Made by a program: the position numbers and the translations under genes | From: Embleya scabrispora DSM 41855 | Lineage (GTDB): Bacteria > Actinomycetota > Actinomycetes > Streptomycetales > Streptomycetaceae | Direction of reading: 5' to 3' | Assembly (NCBI RefSeq): GCF_000372745.1 | Contig: NZ_KB889708.1 | Span: 1 to 64,000 of the forward strand | Length of the DNA: 64,000 bases | In this document: positions 17,710 to 26,800 of the stretch, piece by piece | How the letters are laid out: each line of letters begins with the position of its first letter | Numbering within the stretch: the stretch's first letter is position 1 | The notes under the pieces: model-generated | Databases searched by the model: none | Told to the model about the DNA's origin: nothing | Seen by the model: the letters and a program-made list of their open reading frames with translations, nothing else

Positions 17710-18045
17710 TCACGGCGGCAGCGTGCCCCGCACGCTGCCGCCCTCCACGAACGCGAGCCACGCCTCAGCCGGATCAGCCACGACATCGGCAGTGAGCCCA
17801 AACCCGGAACCGGCCGCCCGGGGGAATACCGCGTCGGGCCCGACGCCGACGATCCGCTCGACCACCGCGCCGTCCTCGACGACGTGCGGGGCGGGGAAGA
17901 CCGGCGACCGGTCGGTGCTCCCGTCCCGACCCCGGCCGCCGACGTCCCGGCCGGCGAGTCCGAACGCACCGGAGGGGCCCGGCGCGACCGTTCCATTGTC
18001 CCGCGACATCCCGGCCACGTGCCACAAGCCCGCCCCGGCAACCAC
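17710..18045 (-). CDS. Hypothetical protein, weak candidate
   Basis: A 111-residue minus-strand frame from 18045 has a protein-like alternation of hydrophobic and charged residues in its second half: SPVFPAPHVVEDGAVVERIV, GVGPDAVFPRAAGSGFGLTA and ADPAEAWLAFVEGGSVRG. I do not recognise the family. No ribosome site is evident, and the N-terminal third is Gly/Arg-rich, so the true gene may be shorter or a remnant. Confidence 0.35.
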   Translation of the reverse strand: MVAGAGLWHVAGMSRDNGTVAPGPSGAFGLAGRDVGGRGRDGSTDRSPVFPAPHVVEDGAVVERIVGVGPDAVFPRAAGSGFGLTADVVADPAEAWLAFVEGGSVRGTLPP

Positions 18046-18352
18046 CAGGAACCCCTCGACAAGCGACCTGGACGCCCTCCTGTGGCCTTTGCACAGCCGA
18101 TCGCCACATGCCCATCACCGGGGTGGCCGGACAACACCACAGAGCCCCATCGACAGACCCGGCGCCCGATCGATAACCCGACCCGAAAGTCGTGAGGAAA
18201 TCCTGACAGGAAAACTCGACAGGAAACCGAGAGGCGCCGCAGGAACCGCCGCGCCTGCGGCGCCGGTTCGGCTCAACTGCGCCAGGACCCGCCGACCGGG
18301 CGTGCCAGGCCTCACCCGCCGGGGTGGCCGTCGGAAAGGACGCGGGTCAGGA

Positions 18353-18757
18353 ATGACACGAACGGCCGCCGAGGACGGTTCCGACGCCAGAACACACACC
18401 ACGGTGCTGCGTCAGGAGATCATCGGGAACCGGGACGCGCGGATCAGGCGGTCCGTGACCGTGACGGCGCGCGAGAATCGAATCGCGCCGGTCTTCCGTG
18501 CTACGGCGGGCAGTTCGTTGGTGCCGTGTGTGCCGAACAAGGTCGTCGAGACCGCGGTGGCCGATCCCGAGGTGAAGCTGAATGCGGAGGGCCCGGACCT
18601 GGTGGCGTTATTGGGCCGCACAAAGTCGTTCGCCTCGATCCGGCTGGAGTACGTCGCGTCGGTGCTGGTGTCCGTCCCCGATGCGCCGGACACGCCGATC
18701 ACGGTCCTCAACGGCGGGCTGGGCAGTTCGCACCTGGTGAACGCCACGGGAACCTGA
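18353..18757 (+). CDS. Hypothetical protein, 134 aa
   Basis: The ATG at 18353 follows AGGA closely, with AAAGGA 14 bases further up. The product has HTTVLRQEIIGNRDARIRRS, VTVTARENRIAPVFRATAGS and ILE/VAL-rich strands (SFASIRLEYVASVLVSVPD), suggesting a small beta-rich soluble protein. No signal peptide or membrane segment is present. I do not recognise the family. It converges on the 218-residue hypothetical gene at 18808-19464. Confidence 0.5.
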   Translation: MTRTAAEDGSDARTHTTVLRQEIIGNRDARIRRSVTVTARENRIAPVFRATAGSSLVPCVPNKVVETAVADPEVKLNAEGPDLVALLGRTKSFASIRLEYVASVLVSVPDAPDTPITVLNGGLGSSHLVNATGT

Positions 18758-18807
18758 CACCGCCGAACGCCCAACGACCCGGCTGTGCGGCGCCACCGGC
18801 TCGGGGG

Positions 18808-19464
18808 TCAATCGGGTGACAGCGGTATCAGGTTCGTGGGTCGCTTCGGCAGGTCCTCGGGATCGCCGTGTCCGGAGATGATGTGCGCGGGGATGCGGGA
18901 GGCGACGAGTTCGTCGGTGAGCAGGCGAAGCATGGTCTCGCCCATGGGAGCGGGCAGGAAGTTCTTGGTGTCGACCCACACGTGGGGCCCCGCGGGGGTG
19001 GGCTCCGGATCGGACACGTAGTTGGGGCTGTGCAGCCACGTGCCTTCCTCGTGGGGGTGGGCGGGGTCGACGTCGTCCTCGATGTTCTCCCGGGACAGGA
19101 CGCACCCGTCGCCGATCACGCGCCCGAACACCGCGGCGGCGCGCCGCAGGGCCTCGGTCGCCCCCTCGGTGTCCGGTGAGACGACGGTGAACGCCGCGGA
19201 GCCCTGCTCGTCGTCCGCGAAGTGGAAGGGATCGGCGAACCTGTGCCGGAAGCCTCCCCAGCCACACCACGCCCACAGATCCGACGCGACGCTCACCAAC
19301 TCCCGGGGATCCTCACGCGGCCCCAGCCGCGCCAACCAGGAACGCGCCAGGTCGTACTCTCGCTTGGCGGCGGCCCGTTCGGCCACCAAGTGGATCGCCG
19401 CCGCCTCGCCCGCCTCGGCCCGCACGTCGACGCCCGCGTCGGCTCCGTGGGTGTTCGTCACCAT
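18808..19464 (-). CDS. Hypothetical protein, 218 aa
   Basis: GTG at 19464 (reading MVTNTHGADAGVDVRAEAGE) opens a protein with an N-terminal helical part (AIHLVAERAAAKREYDLARS, WLARLGPREDPRELVSVASD) and a second part rich in Asp, Trp and Pro (LWAWCGWGGFRHRFADPFHF, HVWVDTKNFLPAPMGETMLR, IPAHIISGHGDPEDLP). It has no signal sequence. I do not recognise the family. Coding character is good through the full length. Confidence 0.6.
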   Translation of the reverse strand: MVTNTHGADAGVDVRAEAGEAAAIHLVAERAAAKREYDLARSWLARLGPREDPRELVSVASDLWAWCGWGGFRHRFADPFHFADDEQGSAAFTVVSPDTEGATEALRRAAAVFGRVIGDGCVLSRENIEDDVDPAHPHEEGTWLHSPNYVSDPEPTPAGPHVWVDTKNFLPAPMGETMLRLLTDELVASRIPAHIISGHGDPEDLPKRPTNLIPLSPD

Positions 19465-19715
19465 TCGACCCTACGCCCGGGTTCGCCGGCAAGGACACAA
19501 TCCGCCGCGACGGGCGCACGCGATCCACACCCCGGCCGCGCGATGATCCGCTCCCGGAGCTTGAGCAGGCGGGTCCGAACTGGGAATTCGGCGCCGACAC
19601 TTAGCGCCCGAGAGGTCAAAACGCCCGAGGCGACGCCCGGTTCGAGGCCGACACCCGCGGACCAGAGCACGTTCCGTGGTTGGAGGTCGTCGTGAATGGG
19701 ACGAGATGGACACCT
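19458..19715 (-). pseudogene. Possible phosphotransferase/kinase-loop fragment
   Basis: The minus strand reads IHDDLQPRNVLWSAG, which resembles the catalytic loop HGDLHPxNVL of aminoglycoside-phosphotransferase-like kinases. The DFD metal loop and N-lobe are not seen, and downstream residues are not diagnostic. It is probably a small relic. The evidence is one motif. Confidence 0.25.
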
Positions 19716-19886
19716 GGACCGGCGTCGAGCGGCGCCTCTTTTGCCTCGCCACGTCACGAGTTGCCGGAGACGGCCGGACGTTCTCGAGGAACTGGTGGTC
19801 GACGCCGTCGACGCGTCGGCTTCGTCGGGGGGGTCGTCCGCGTCGGGGGCGTCGTCCACGGCGCGATGTGAACGACCCCTGGCTCG

Positions 19887-20240
19887 TCAGGACTTGGGCG
19901 GGATGGCCATGGATGAGGCGACGGCGCCCCGGGACGGCAGTTGCGCCACGATCGGATGGTCCCGTGCGATCGGACCGACCTTCGAGCTGCCGCCGGGGGC
20001 GCCGAGGTCGGAGAAGATCTCGGCGTTGACGGTGTTGAAGTCGCGCCATTCGTGCGGGGTGTCGTCCTCGAAGAAGATCGCTTCGACGGGGCACACCGGC
20101 TCGCAGGCGCCGCAGTCGATGCACTCGTCCGGGTGGATGTAGAGCATGCGCTCCCCCTCGTAGATGCACTCGACGGGGCACGCCTCGATGCATGCCTTGT
20201 CCTTGACGTCCACACAGGGCGCAGCGATCACAAACGTCAT
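19887..20240 (-). CDS. fdxA: Seven-iron ferredoxin (3Fe-4S plus 4Fe-4S)
   Basis: The 117-residue protein starts at ATG 20240 with GAGAGGAC upstream. The 3Fe-4S site is C-x7-C-x3-CP (CVDVKDKACIEACP) with the later CP. The 4Fe-4S site is CIDCGACEPVCPVEAIF. The C-terminal part matches FdxA of actinobacteria (EWRDFNTVNAEIF). It transfers low-potential electrons in the cytosol, for example to P450s or reductases. It diverges from soxR across a SoxR-type promoter whose -35/-10 face this gene, so induction by redox-active compounds is likely. Confidence 0.94.
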   Translation of the reverse strand: MTFVIAAPCVDVKDKACIEACPVECIYEGERMLYIHPDECIDCGACEPVCPVEAIFFEDDTPHEWRDFNTVNAEIFSDLGAPGGSSKVGPIARDHPIVAQLPSRGAVASSMAIPPKS

Positions 20241-20291
20241 CGAATTGCCGTCCTCTCCGGGGTGTTCCTGCTTGTCGTTTCGACGCGGCCG

Positions 20292-20322
20292 ACCGTAGGG
20301 CCTCAAGTAATGTTGAGGTCAA
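20292..20322 (-). promoter_or_regulatory. SoxR box within a 19-bp-spacer promoter facing fdxA
   Basis: CCTCAAGTAATGTTGAGG (20301-20318) has perfect CCTCAA/TTGAGG arms, as in the actinomycete SoxR box. On the minus strand it lies inside TTGACC-N19-TACGGT (-35 at 20317-20322, -10 at 20292-20297). A 19-bp spacer is the hallmark of MerR-family-activated promoters. The promoter points to fdxA, about 45 bases from its start codon. Confidence 0.85.
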
Positions 20323-20335
20323 GAGGAGGCTGTGC

Positions 20336-20800
20336 ATGACGAGTTACCGTCCCGGTGAGGTTCGAGCAGGCCCGGACGACTGGCTGAGCATCGGTGAGGT
20401 GAGCGCCCGGACCGGGGCGGCCGTCTCCGCTCTGCGGTTCTACGAGGAGTTCGGCCTGATCGCGTCCGAACGCGACGATCGCAACCAACACCGTTATCCA
20501 CGGCACATGCTTCGCCGAGTCGCATTGATCTCGGTGGCGAAACGCATCGGCATCCCGTTGCTCGACCTCCGCGAGGCGTTCGCCGACGTGCCGCTCGACC
20601 GTCCGCCCAGTCACCAGGAGTGGCAGCGCGCCTCGCGCGGCTGGAGGCGTCGGCTGGAGGAGCGTCGGCAGACCATCGAACGACTCGAGGCCGAGCTCAC
20701 CGGGTGCATCGGCTGCGGATGTCTCTCGATGAAGGCATGCGCTCTGCTGAACCCCGGCGACGCGCTCGCCGGGGATGGTGTCGGCCCCCGACGACTCTGA
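20336..20800 (+). CDS. soxR: Redox-sensitive MerR-family regulator SoxR
   Basis: The 154-residue protein starts at ATG 20336 behind AGGAGG. The N-terminal MerR HTH is LSIGEVSARTGAAVSALRFY and EEFGLIASERDDRNQHRYP. A dimerisation helix follows, then the [2Fe-2S] cluster ligands CIGCGCLSMKAC. All four cysteines are present, in the C-x2-C-x-C-x5-C spacing of SoxR. Actinomycete SoxR responds to redox-active metabolites rather than mainly to superoxide. It is divergent from fdxA and shares the SoxR box. Confidence 0.95.
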   Translation: MTSYRPGEVRAGPDDWLSIGEVSARTGAAVSALRFYEEFGLIASERDDRNQHRYPRHMLRRVALISVAKRIGIPLLDLREAFADVPLDRPPSHQEWQRASRGWRRRLEERRQTIERLEAELTGCIGCGCLSMKACALLNPGDALAGDGVGPRRL

Positions 20801-20884
20801 GTGACGAACTCTCGCAACAGAGGGGCCGTTGCCACCCGGGACCGGGTAGACGCTCGGTCCCGACACGTGGCACGCCTCGGGCAA

Positions 20885-23134
20885 TCACCGACGACGGCGA
20901 CCCACATCCCGTCCGAGGTGGATGTCGGGCCCTGCTGCACGGACTACCTGGTGAATCGAGGTCACTTCGTCGATGTCCCGAGGGCGTCCTCGATGTCGGG
21001 CAGAGCCTCGAGGAGCCGGCGGGTCATCTGCCACCTGCGATGCCAGTAGCCGTCGAGGTCGGCCTGGTGGACCGGGTCGGGGCGTTCGTAGTGCTCGCGG
21101 ACGCCGAAGAACGACTGCATGGCCTGGAGCAGGGCCATGCGGGTCCCAGACACGCACGGTCTGGTCCGCGGACCCCGTAACGGCGACGGGCCGGCCGTCG
21201 AGGACCGTGCAGGCCACCGCAGTCACCGAGTCCTCGTGGCCGAGGAACGGCTCACGGACGAGTCGGGCGGTGCGCAGGTCCCACATCCGTACCGCGGTGT
21301 CCCAGGACCCGCCGACGACCACGACCCGGCCGTCGAGAGTCGTGCAGGCCAACGCGTTCGTGCGGTGGCTTCTCCCGGCGAGGGCCTCGTGTGCGATCGG
21401 GGGCCCGACCGAGCGCCCGGTCGCCAGATCCCGGACTCGTACGCTCTTGTCCCGTGAGGCGGTGACGGCGACGGGTCGGCCGTCGAGGGTCGCGCACACC
21501 ACCGCGTCGACGGAACCGGCCTGTCCGCGGATGGTGTCCAGGGCGGCGGGGGTGACCGAACCCCCGGTGGCCGCCAGCGGCTTCCACGCATCCGGCGCGA
21601 TCCCGGCGACGAGGGCCGCCGCCAGGGGAGCCGCGTCGATGCACAGCGCGTCCAGGGCGAGAATCCGCCGCCGCGTGGTCGAACCGACGGTGCGATGGAC
21701 TCCGATCGACGCGCGGTAGACGGCCGCGGCAACCCGCGCGGCCGGAGTGCGCACGGTGGGCAGATGCGGGTTCAGGGTCGACGGGTGGGCGTGCACGAGG
21801 TACTCCGCGTCGAGCACGATCTCGTCCAGCAGACCCGCGTTCCGGGCGTGTGTGGCGAGGTACCGCAGGGTGTACGGATGGGCTCGGGCCCAGTCCCGGC
21901 CGCCGTCGCTTCGATACGGGACACGGCTCATGAGCGTGCGGACGAAAGCGGTGTGGATCTCCGCGTCGTCGACGTCCTCGTCGCGGTACGCCGGTACGGG
22001 CCCGTCGGAGGCGAGGAAGTCGACCCGATAGTAGGAGCGTTCCACAACCGTCGTCTCGACGATCCGCACGTGCTCGCCCGGGGGCCGGTCGATCAGTTCG
22101 GCGATGTCCGCGTCGGTGTAGCGGTGCCCGGCCAGTCGCGAGGCGAGTTCGGGCCAGACGTCCTCCCAGGGCAGCCCGTGACCCTGTGCGTGCAGTAGCG
22201 GGCGGATCAGGTCGCGGGGCGGATCGGCGCGCTCGACGGACTCGGGCGGGTGCGACCCGGCGCTCGCCGACCCGGGATCGGGCGACTCCGGCTGCGATCC
22301 GACGGGGTCGGCCGACTCGGCCCGGTCGGCACCGATCGACGGAGGCGGGCGGCGATTCGCGTCCGCGGCGCCGCCGGGCGCCCGACGAGGTTCGGATACG
22401 AACGCGGGCAGGCGGCCGGGTCCGCCGGCCCACGCCAGGCACAGGGCGGGCGAACGCCTCGGGTCGGCCTCGATGTGCGCGAGCACCGCACGCAGGTCCA
22501 GCACCGATGGTCGCGTTCCGGTGCGGGACATGGCGCGTACCGCCGCTGCGAACAACTCCGCGAAGCCGGCCCCGGCGGCCATTCCCGTGGGTTGGAGGGC
22601 GCCGATCACCGCGAGCCCGTCCGGGTGGCCCAGGTCACGCGACAAGCGCTCCGTCGCGGCCGACAACGCTGTCGCGTCACAGAAGGACGCGTCGCTTGCG
22701 AACGTGTCCGCCAGGAGCAGCAGTTGCCCGATCCCGGCACCCTCGACGAGCGCGTCGAGAATCCGCGCGGTGGAGATCGCCGGCCGGGGCCGGCCGGGAA
22801 CCTCGTCCGCGGTGAAGAAAACGTGCCGACCCGGGGAGCCGCCCAACAGCCCACCGGGGCCGGCGAGATGGACGGCCACGATGTCGTCCGGGCGGCGATC
22901 CCACCCGCTCGTCGACCGGATCAGCCGCCCCGGCAGCCCCTCCCGGACCGGCGTGGGTTCCGGAACGCGGACGAGGACGTATCCCAACTCGTTCGTGAAC
23001 AGGTCGACGACGAGCGCACGCGCTCGCGCGCCGTCCGGATGACCCGATGAGGAACCCGGTCGATCGGCCGCTTCCGCGTCGACCGCGGGCGCGATCAGAA
23101 AGCGCCGCGGCCCATGGTTTCGCCTCTTGCCCAT
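20885..23134 (-). CDS. Caspase-like/WD40 protein, catalytically degenerate and probably truncated
   Basis: From ATG 23134 the 749-residue frame has an N-terminal caspase-like (peptidase C14 fold) domain: RRFLIAP, ALVVDLFTNELGYVLVRVPE, DDIVAVHLAGPGG and LLLLADTFASD. In active homologues the last two read YYSGHG and DTCYAG, so His and Cys are replaced (residues about 91-95 and 143-147). A helical segment typical of the end of STAND ATPases follows (AHPYTLRYLATHARNAGLLD), but I see no P-loop. The C-terminus has only three WD40 repeats (ending VRMWDLRTAR and VRVWDPHG), after which the frame becomes Pro/Arg-rich. A full propeller needs about seven. It is probably a decayed regulator or defence-type protein. 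Confidence 0.6.
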   Translation of the reverse strand: MGKRRNHGPRRFLIAPAVDAEAADRPGSSSGHPDGARARALVVDLFTNELGYVLVRVPEPTPVREGLPGRLIRSTSGWDRRPDDIVAVHLAGPGGLLGGSPGRHVFFTADEVPGRPRPAISTARILDALVEGAGIGQLLLLADTFASDASFCDATALSAATERLSRDLGHPDGLAVIGALQPTGMAAGAGFAELFAAAVRAMSRTGTRPSVLDLRAVLAHIEADPRRSPALCLAWAGGPGRLPAFVSEPRRAPGGAADANRRPPPSIGADRAESADPVGSQPESPDPGSASAGSHPPESVERADPPRDLIRPLLHAQGHGLPWEDVWPELASRLAGHRYTDADIAELIDRPPGEHVRIVETTVVERSYYRVDFLASDGPVPAYRDEDVDDAEIHTAFVRTLMSRVPYRSDGGRDWARAHPYTLRYLATHARNAGLLDEIVLDAEYLVHAHPSTLNPHLPTVRTPAARVAAAVYRASIGVHRTVGSTTRRRILALDALCIDAAPLAAALVAGIAPDAWKPLAATGGSVTPAALDTIRGQAGSVDAVVCATLDGRPVAVTASRDKSVRVRDLATGRSVGPPIAHEALAGRSHRTNALACTTLDGRVVVVGGSWDTAVRMWDLRTARLVREPFLGHEDSVTAVACTVLDGRPVAVTGSADQTVRVWDPHGPAPGHAVVLRRPRALRTPRPGPPGRPRRLLASQVADDPPAPRGSARHRGRPRDIDEVTSIHQVVRAAGPDIHLGRDVGRRRR
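20962..21153 (-). pseudogene. 63-aa reading frame abutting the WD40 gene, unidentified tail
   Basis: From a GTG at 21153 the frame reads SGTRMALLQAMQSFFGVREH and YWHRRWQMTRRLLEALPDIE before stopping. It overlaps the 3' end of the WD40 gene in a different frame and looks more protein-like than the WD40 frame does after 21150. It may be the end of another gene joined here by deletion, or the true C-terminus reached by a frameshift. I do not recognise the family. Confidence 0.4.
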
Positions 23135-23417
23135 CGCCGGCCCCCATCCGTCGGAGATCAGGGCTCGGGCGCAGTACCCGCCCCCCGTCGTGCCCTTCCC
23201 GGGGGAAGGCCGACCACCATCCGACCCGTCCGGCCGTCCACCTGCCCCGCGCGATACGCAGCCCTCCACCGTCCGCCCCCACGCTCCCCGGCGGCCCCAC
23301 CGGTGACCGCCGAGCGCCCCTCGCCCGCCCCGCATCCACCCTACGCACGCGCGGACCCTCCCCACCCGCGAATCGACCCGACCCACGCGCCCTGTCGTCG
23401 CATCCCATCGGGTCGCG

Positions 23418-23513
23418 GTGCGCTGCCCGGTGTGCGGGCGGCGGTTCATCCTGGGCCACCCGCGCCGGCGGGACGCGGTGTACGACCGGGACGCCTGCAG
23501 GTCCGCCGCGTAG
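23418..23513 (+). CDS. Small CxxC zinc-ribbon-like ORF, possible remnant
   Basis: From GTG 23418 the frame reads RCPVCGRRFILGHPRRRDAV and ends DRDACRSAA. The CPVC knuckle plus a later Cys resembles half of the short zinc-ribbon proteins common in actinomycetes (C-x2-C...C-x3-C). The fourth cysteine is missing and no ribosome site is clear. It lies in the 730-base gap between the divergent WD40 and polymerase genes. Confidence 0.3.
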   Translation: MRCPVCGRRFILGHPRRRDAVYDRDACRSAA

Positions 23514-23799
23514 CGGAAACGGCGCCGACACCGTCGACCGAATCCCTACGCGCACCCGTGACGCGAGACGGCTGCGCGTAGGGGATGCAGCGTCGGAGCC
23601 GAGCACGACCGCGCGGCACGGCGGAACTCGGATGCGGACGCCCATCGTGCGGATCATCCGGACCGTGTCCTCGTCGGCCTGGCGGGCGCTCACTACACGT
23701 GCCTGAACGGTCACCGACCGACCCACGTGGCCAACAACCGCTGCCCATGGCCAACTACCTCTGACCGTCGCAGGCAGGGCGGTTGGCAAAGTCGATCCA

Positions 23800-23817
23800 T
23801 TCGAACTATTGTCCGAA
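23800..23817. promoter_or_regulatory. LexA (SOS) box upstream of the DnaE2-type polymerase
   Basis: TTCGAACTATTGTCCGAA matches the Gram-positive/actinobacterial LexA consensus TCGAAC-N4-GTTCGA at all but one position. The symmetry extends to CATTCG...CGAATG (23798-23819). It lies 49 bases before the GTG start of the polymerase, a good place for repression that is relieved by DNA damage. Confidence 0.85.
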
Positions 23818-23865
23818 TGAGAGGCAGTTTTCAGACATGGGGGTGGACGCGGGCGGAGGTGCGCG

Positions 23866-26800
23866 GTGGACGGTTTTGCGCACCTGCACGTCGCGTCGGG
23901 CTACTCGGCCCGGTACGGCACTTCCCACCCCGAGAACCTGGTGGCGCGGGCCGCCGAGCGCGGCATGACCACGCTGGCGCTGACGGACCGCGACACCGTC
24001 GGCGGCGCGGTGCGCTTCGCGCAGGCCTGCACGGCCCACGGAGTGCGCCCGATCTTCGGCGTGGACCTCGCCGTCGCCCCCGCCGCGCCCGGCACGCCCC
24101 GCGCACAGCGGCGCCGTACACCGGTCCGCGGCGGCGCCCACGTCGAACAACCCCCGCTGCGGGTGACCCTCCTCGCCCGGAACGCGGCCGGTTGGGCGCG
24201 GCTGTGCCGCCTGGTCTCGGCCGCCCACGCCGTCGAAGGGCCGCCCGTGGTGCCGTGGTCGGCGCTGCGCGAGCACGCGGGGCCCGGGCTGACCGTGCTG
24301 CTCGGCCCGACCTCGGAACCGGTGAGGGCGCTGTCGGACGGCCGCCTCGACACCGCCGAGCACCTGCTGGCGCCGTGGCGTGAACTGTTCGGTGACGCGC
24401 TGCGCCTGGAGTGTCTGTACTACGGGTCGTCGGGGACCGGGCCGGGTTCGCTGCGTCTGGCCGCCCGCACCGGGCACCTGGCCGACCGAGTCGGGGTGGC
24501 GGCGGTGTTGACCAACGCCGTGCGCTACGCCGACCCCGACCAGCACAAGATCGCCGACGTCCTGGACGCGGCCCGCCTGCTGCGCCCGATCCGTTTCCAT
24601 CGCCCGGACTTTCTCGATCCGCGCGAGCGCTGGTTGAAGGACCCGTTGGCGATGGCCGCGACCGCGGCACGGATCGCGGACGCCGCCGGGGCCGGACCCG
24701 ACCGCGCCCGAACACTGCTCGCGCGGACCGCGGCCACCGCCGACGAGTGCCGGGTGGATCCGGTGGCGGACCTGGGTCTGGGCGGCATGTTCTTCCCCGA
24801 GCCGGCCGTGGTCGGTGCCACGGCCGAGTCGGCGGCGCGGGTGTTGCGCGAGCGTTGCCAGGCCGGGATGGTCCGCCGCGGCCTGGACCGCGACGAGGCC
24901 GCGATGGAGCGGTTGGCGCGGGAGCTGGAGGTGATCGGACGGCTGCGCGTGGACACGTACTTCCTCACGGTCGGCCAGGTGGTCGCGGATGTGCGGGAGA
25001 TGGGGGTGCGGGTGGCGGCGCGCGGGTCGGGGGCGGGTTCGATGGTGTGCCACGCGCTGGACATCGCCACCGCCAATCCGCTGGACCACGGCCTGCTGTT
25101 CGAACGGTTCCTGTCCGAGCGCCGGTCGTCGCTGCCGGACGTGGACATCGACGTGGAGTCCGCCCGGCGTCTGGACGTCTACCGCAGGATCTTCGAACGG
25201 TTCGGGAGCGAGCGCGTCGCGGTGACGTCGATGCCCGAGACCTACCGAGCCCGCCACGCGCTGCGCGACGTCGGCCTCGCCCTGGGCCTGGCCGCACCCG
25301 ACATCGACCGCATCGCCAAATCCTTCCCCCACATCCGCGCCCGCGGAATCACCACCGCGCTGGCCGAGTTGCCCGAATTGCGATCGCTGGCGGCCGAGGC
25401 GGGGCGATACGGGCCGCTGTTCGAACTGGCCGAGAAATTGGACGCGTTGCCGCGCGGGATGGCGATGCACCCGTGCGGGGTCATCATCACCGACGCCACA
25501 TTGTTGGACCGACTGCCGGTCCAGCCCACGCCCGGCGACGCCTTCCCCATGGTCCAGGCCGCGAAGGAGGAGGTCGAAGCCCTCGGCCTGATCAAGTTGG
25601 ACGTGCTGGGGGTGCGGATGCAGTCCGCGATGACGCACGCCGTCGCCGAGGTCGAACGCACCACCGGCGAACACATCGACCTCGACGACCCGCGCCAGGT
25701 CCCGCTCGACGACTTCTTCGCGTTCAAGCTGATCCAGACCTCCGACACCATCGGCATGTTCCAGCTCGAGAGCCCCGGACAACAGGACCTGCTCAGCCGC
25801 CTGCAACCGCGCGGCGTCCAGGACGTCATCGCCGACATCTCCCTGTTCCGGCCCGGACCGGTCGCGGGCGGCATGCCCGAGCGGTACATCGCCGCCCGCC
25901 ACGGCGCCGCCCCCACCTACCCCCACCCCGACCTCGAACCCGTCCTCGCCGACACCTACGGCGTCACCATCTGGCACGAACAGATCATGGGCCTGCTGTC
26001 CGTCATGACCGGTTGCGACCTGGCGCTGGCCGACGTCGCCCGCCGCGCGCTCGGCGACCGCGACCGCCTGCCCTCGCTCCGGACCTGGTTCCACCAACGC
26101 GCCGCCACCCGCGGCTACAGCCCCGAAGTGCGCGAGGAGGTGTGGCGCATCGTCGAGAGCTTCGGTGCGTACGGCTTCTGCCGCGCGCACGCCGTGGCGT
26201 TCGCGGTGCCGGCGTTGCAGAGCGCGTGGCTCAAGGCCCACCACCCCGCGGCGCTGTACGCGGGGTTGCTCGAGCACGATCCGGGGATGTGGCCGCGTCG
26301 GGTGATCGTCGCCGACGCCCGCCGCCACCGGGTCCCGATCCTGCCCGTCGACGTCAACCACTCCCACCCCGGCCACACCGTCGAGCAGACCGGCGACGGC
26401 ACGTGGGGGGTGCGGCTGGCCCTGTCGGCGGTGCGCGGCATCACCGACGAGGAATGCGCCCGCATCGACGCCGGCCGCCCCTACACCTCCCTGTCCGACC
26501 TGTGGCAACGCGCCCGCCCCGCCCTGCCCACCGCCGAACACCTCGCCCGCATCGGCGCCCTCGACGGCCTCCACAACGGACGCCTCACCCGCCGCGACCT
26601 GCTCCTGCAACTCCCCGAACTCCACCGCCGCACCCGCAGAGTCGGCGACGGCCAACTCCCCCTCGCCGACAGCCGACTCGACGCCACCGCCCCCAGCGGC
26701 CTCCCCGAAATGACCACCCGCGAAGCCGTCGGCGCCGAACTCCACGTCCTGGGCATCGACCTCTCCCGGCACCTGATGGAACACCACCACCGACTGCTCC

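Noticed and set aside
19458-19715. A complete aminoglycoside phosphotransferase gene
   Set aside because: Only the HDDLQPRNVL loop is present. There is no N-lobe, no metal-binding DFD and no start.
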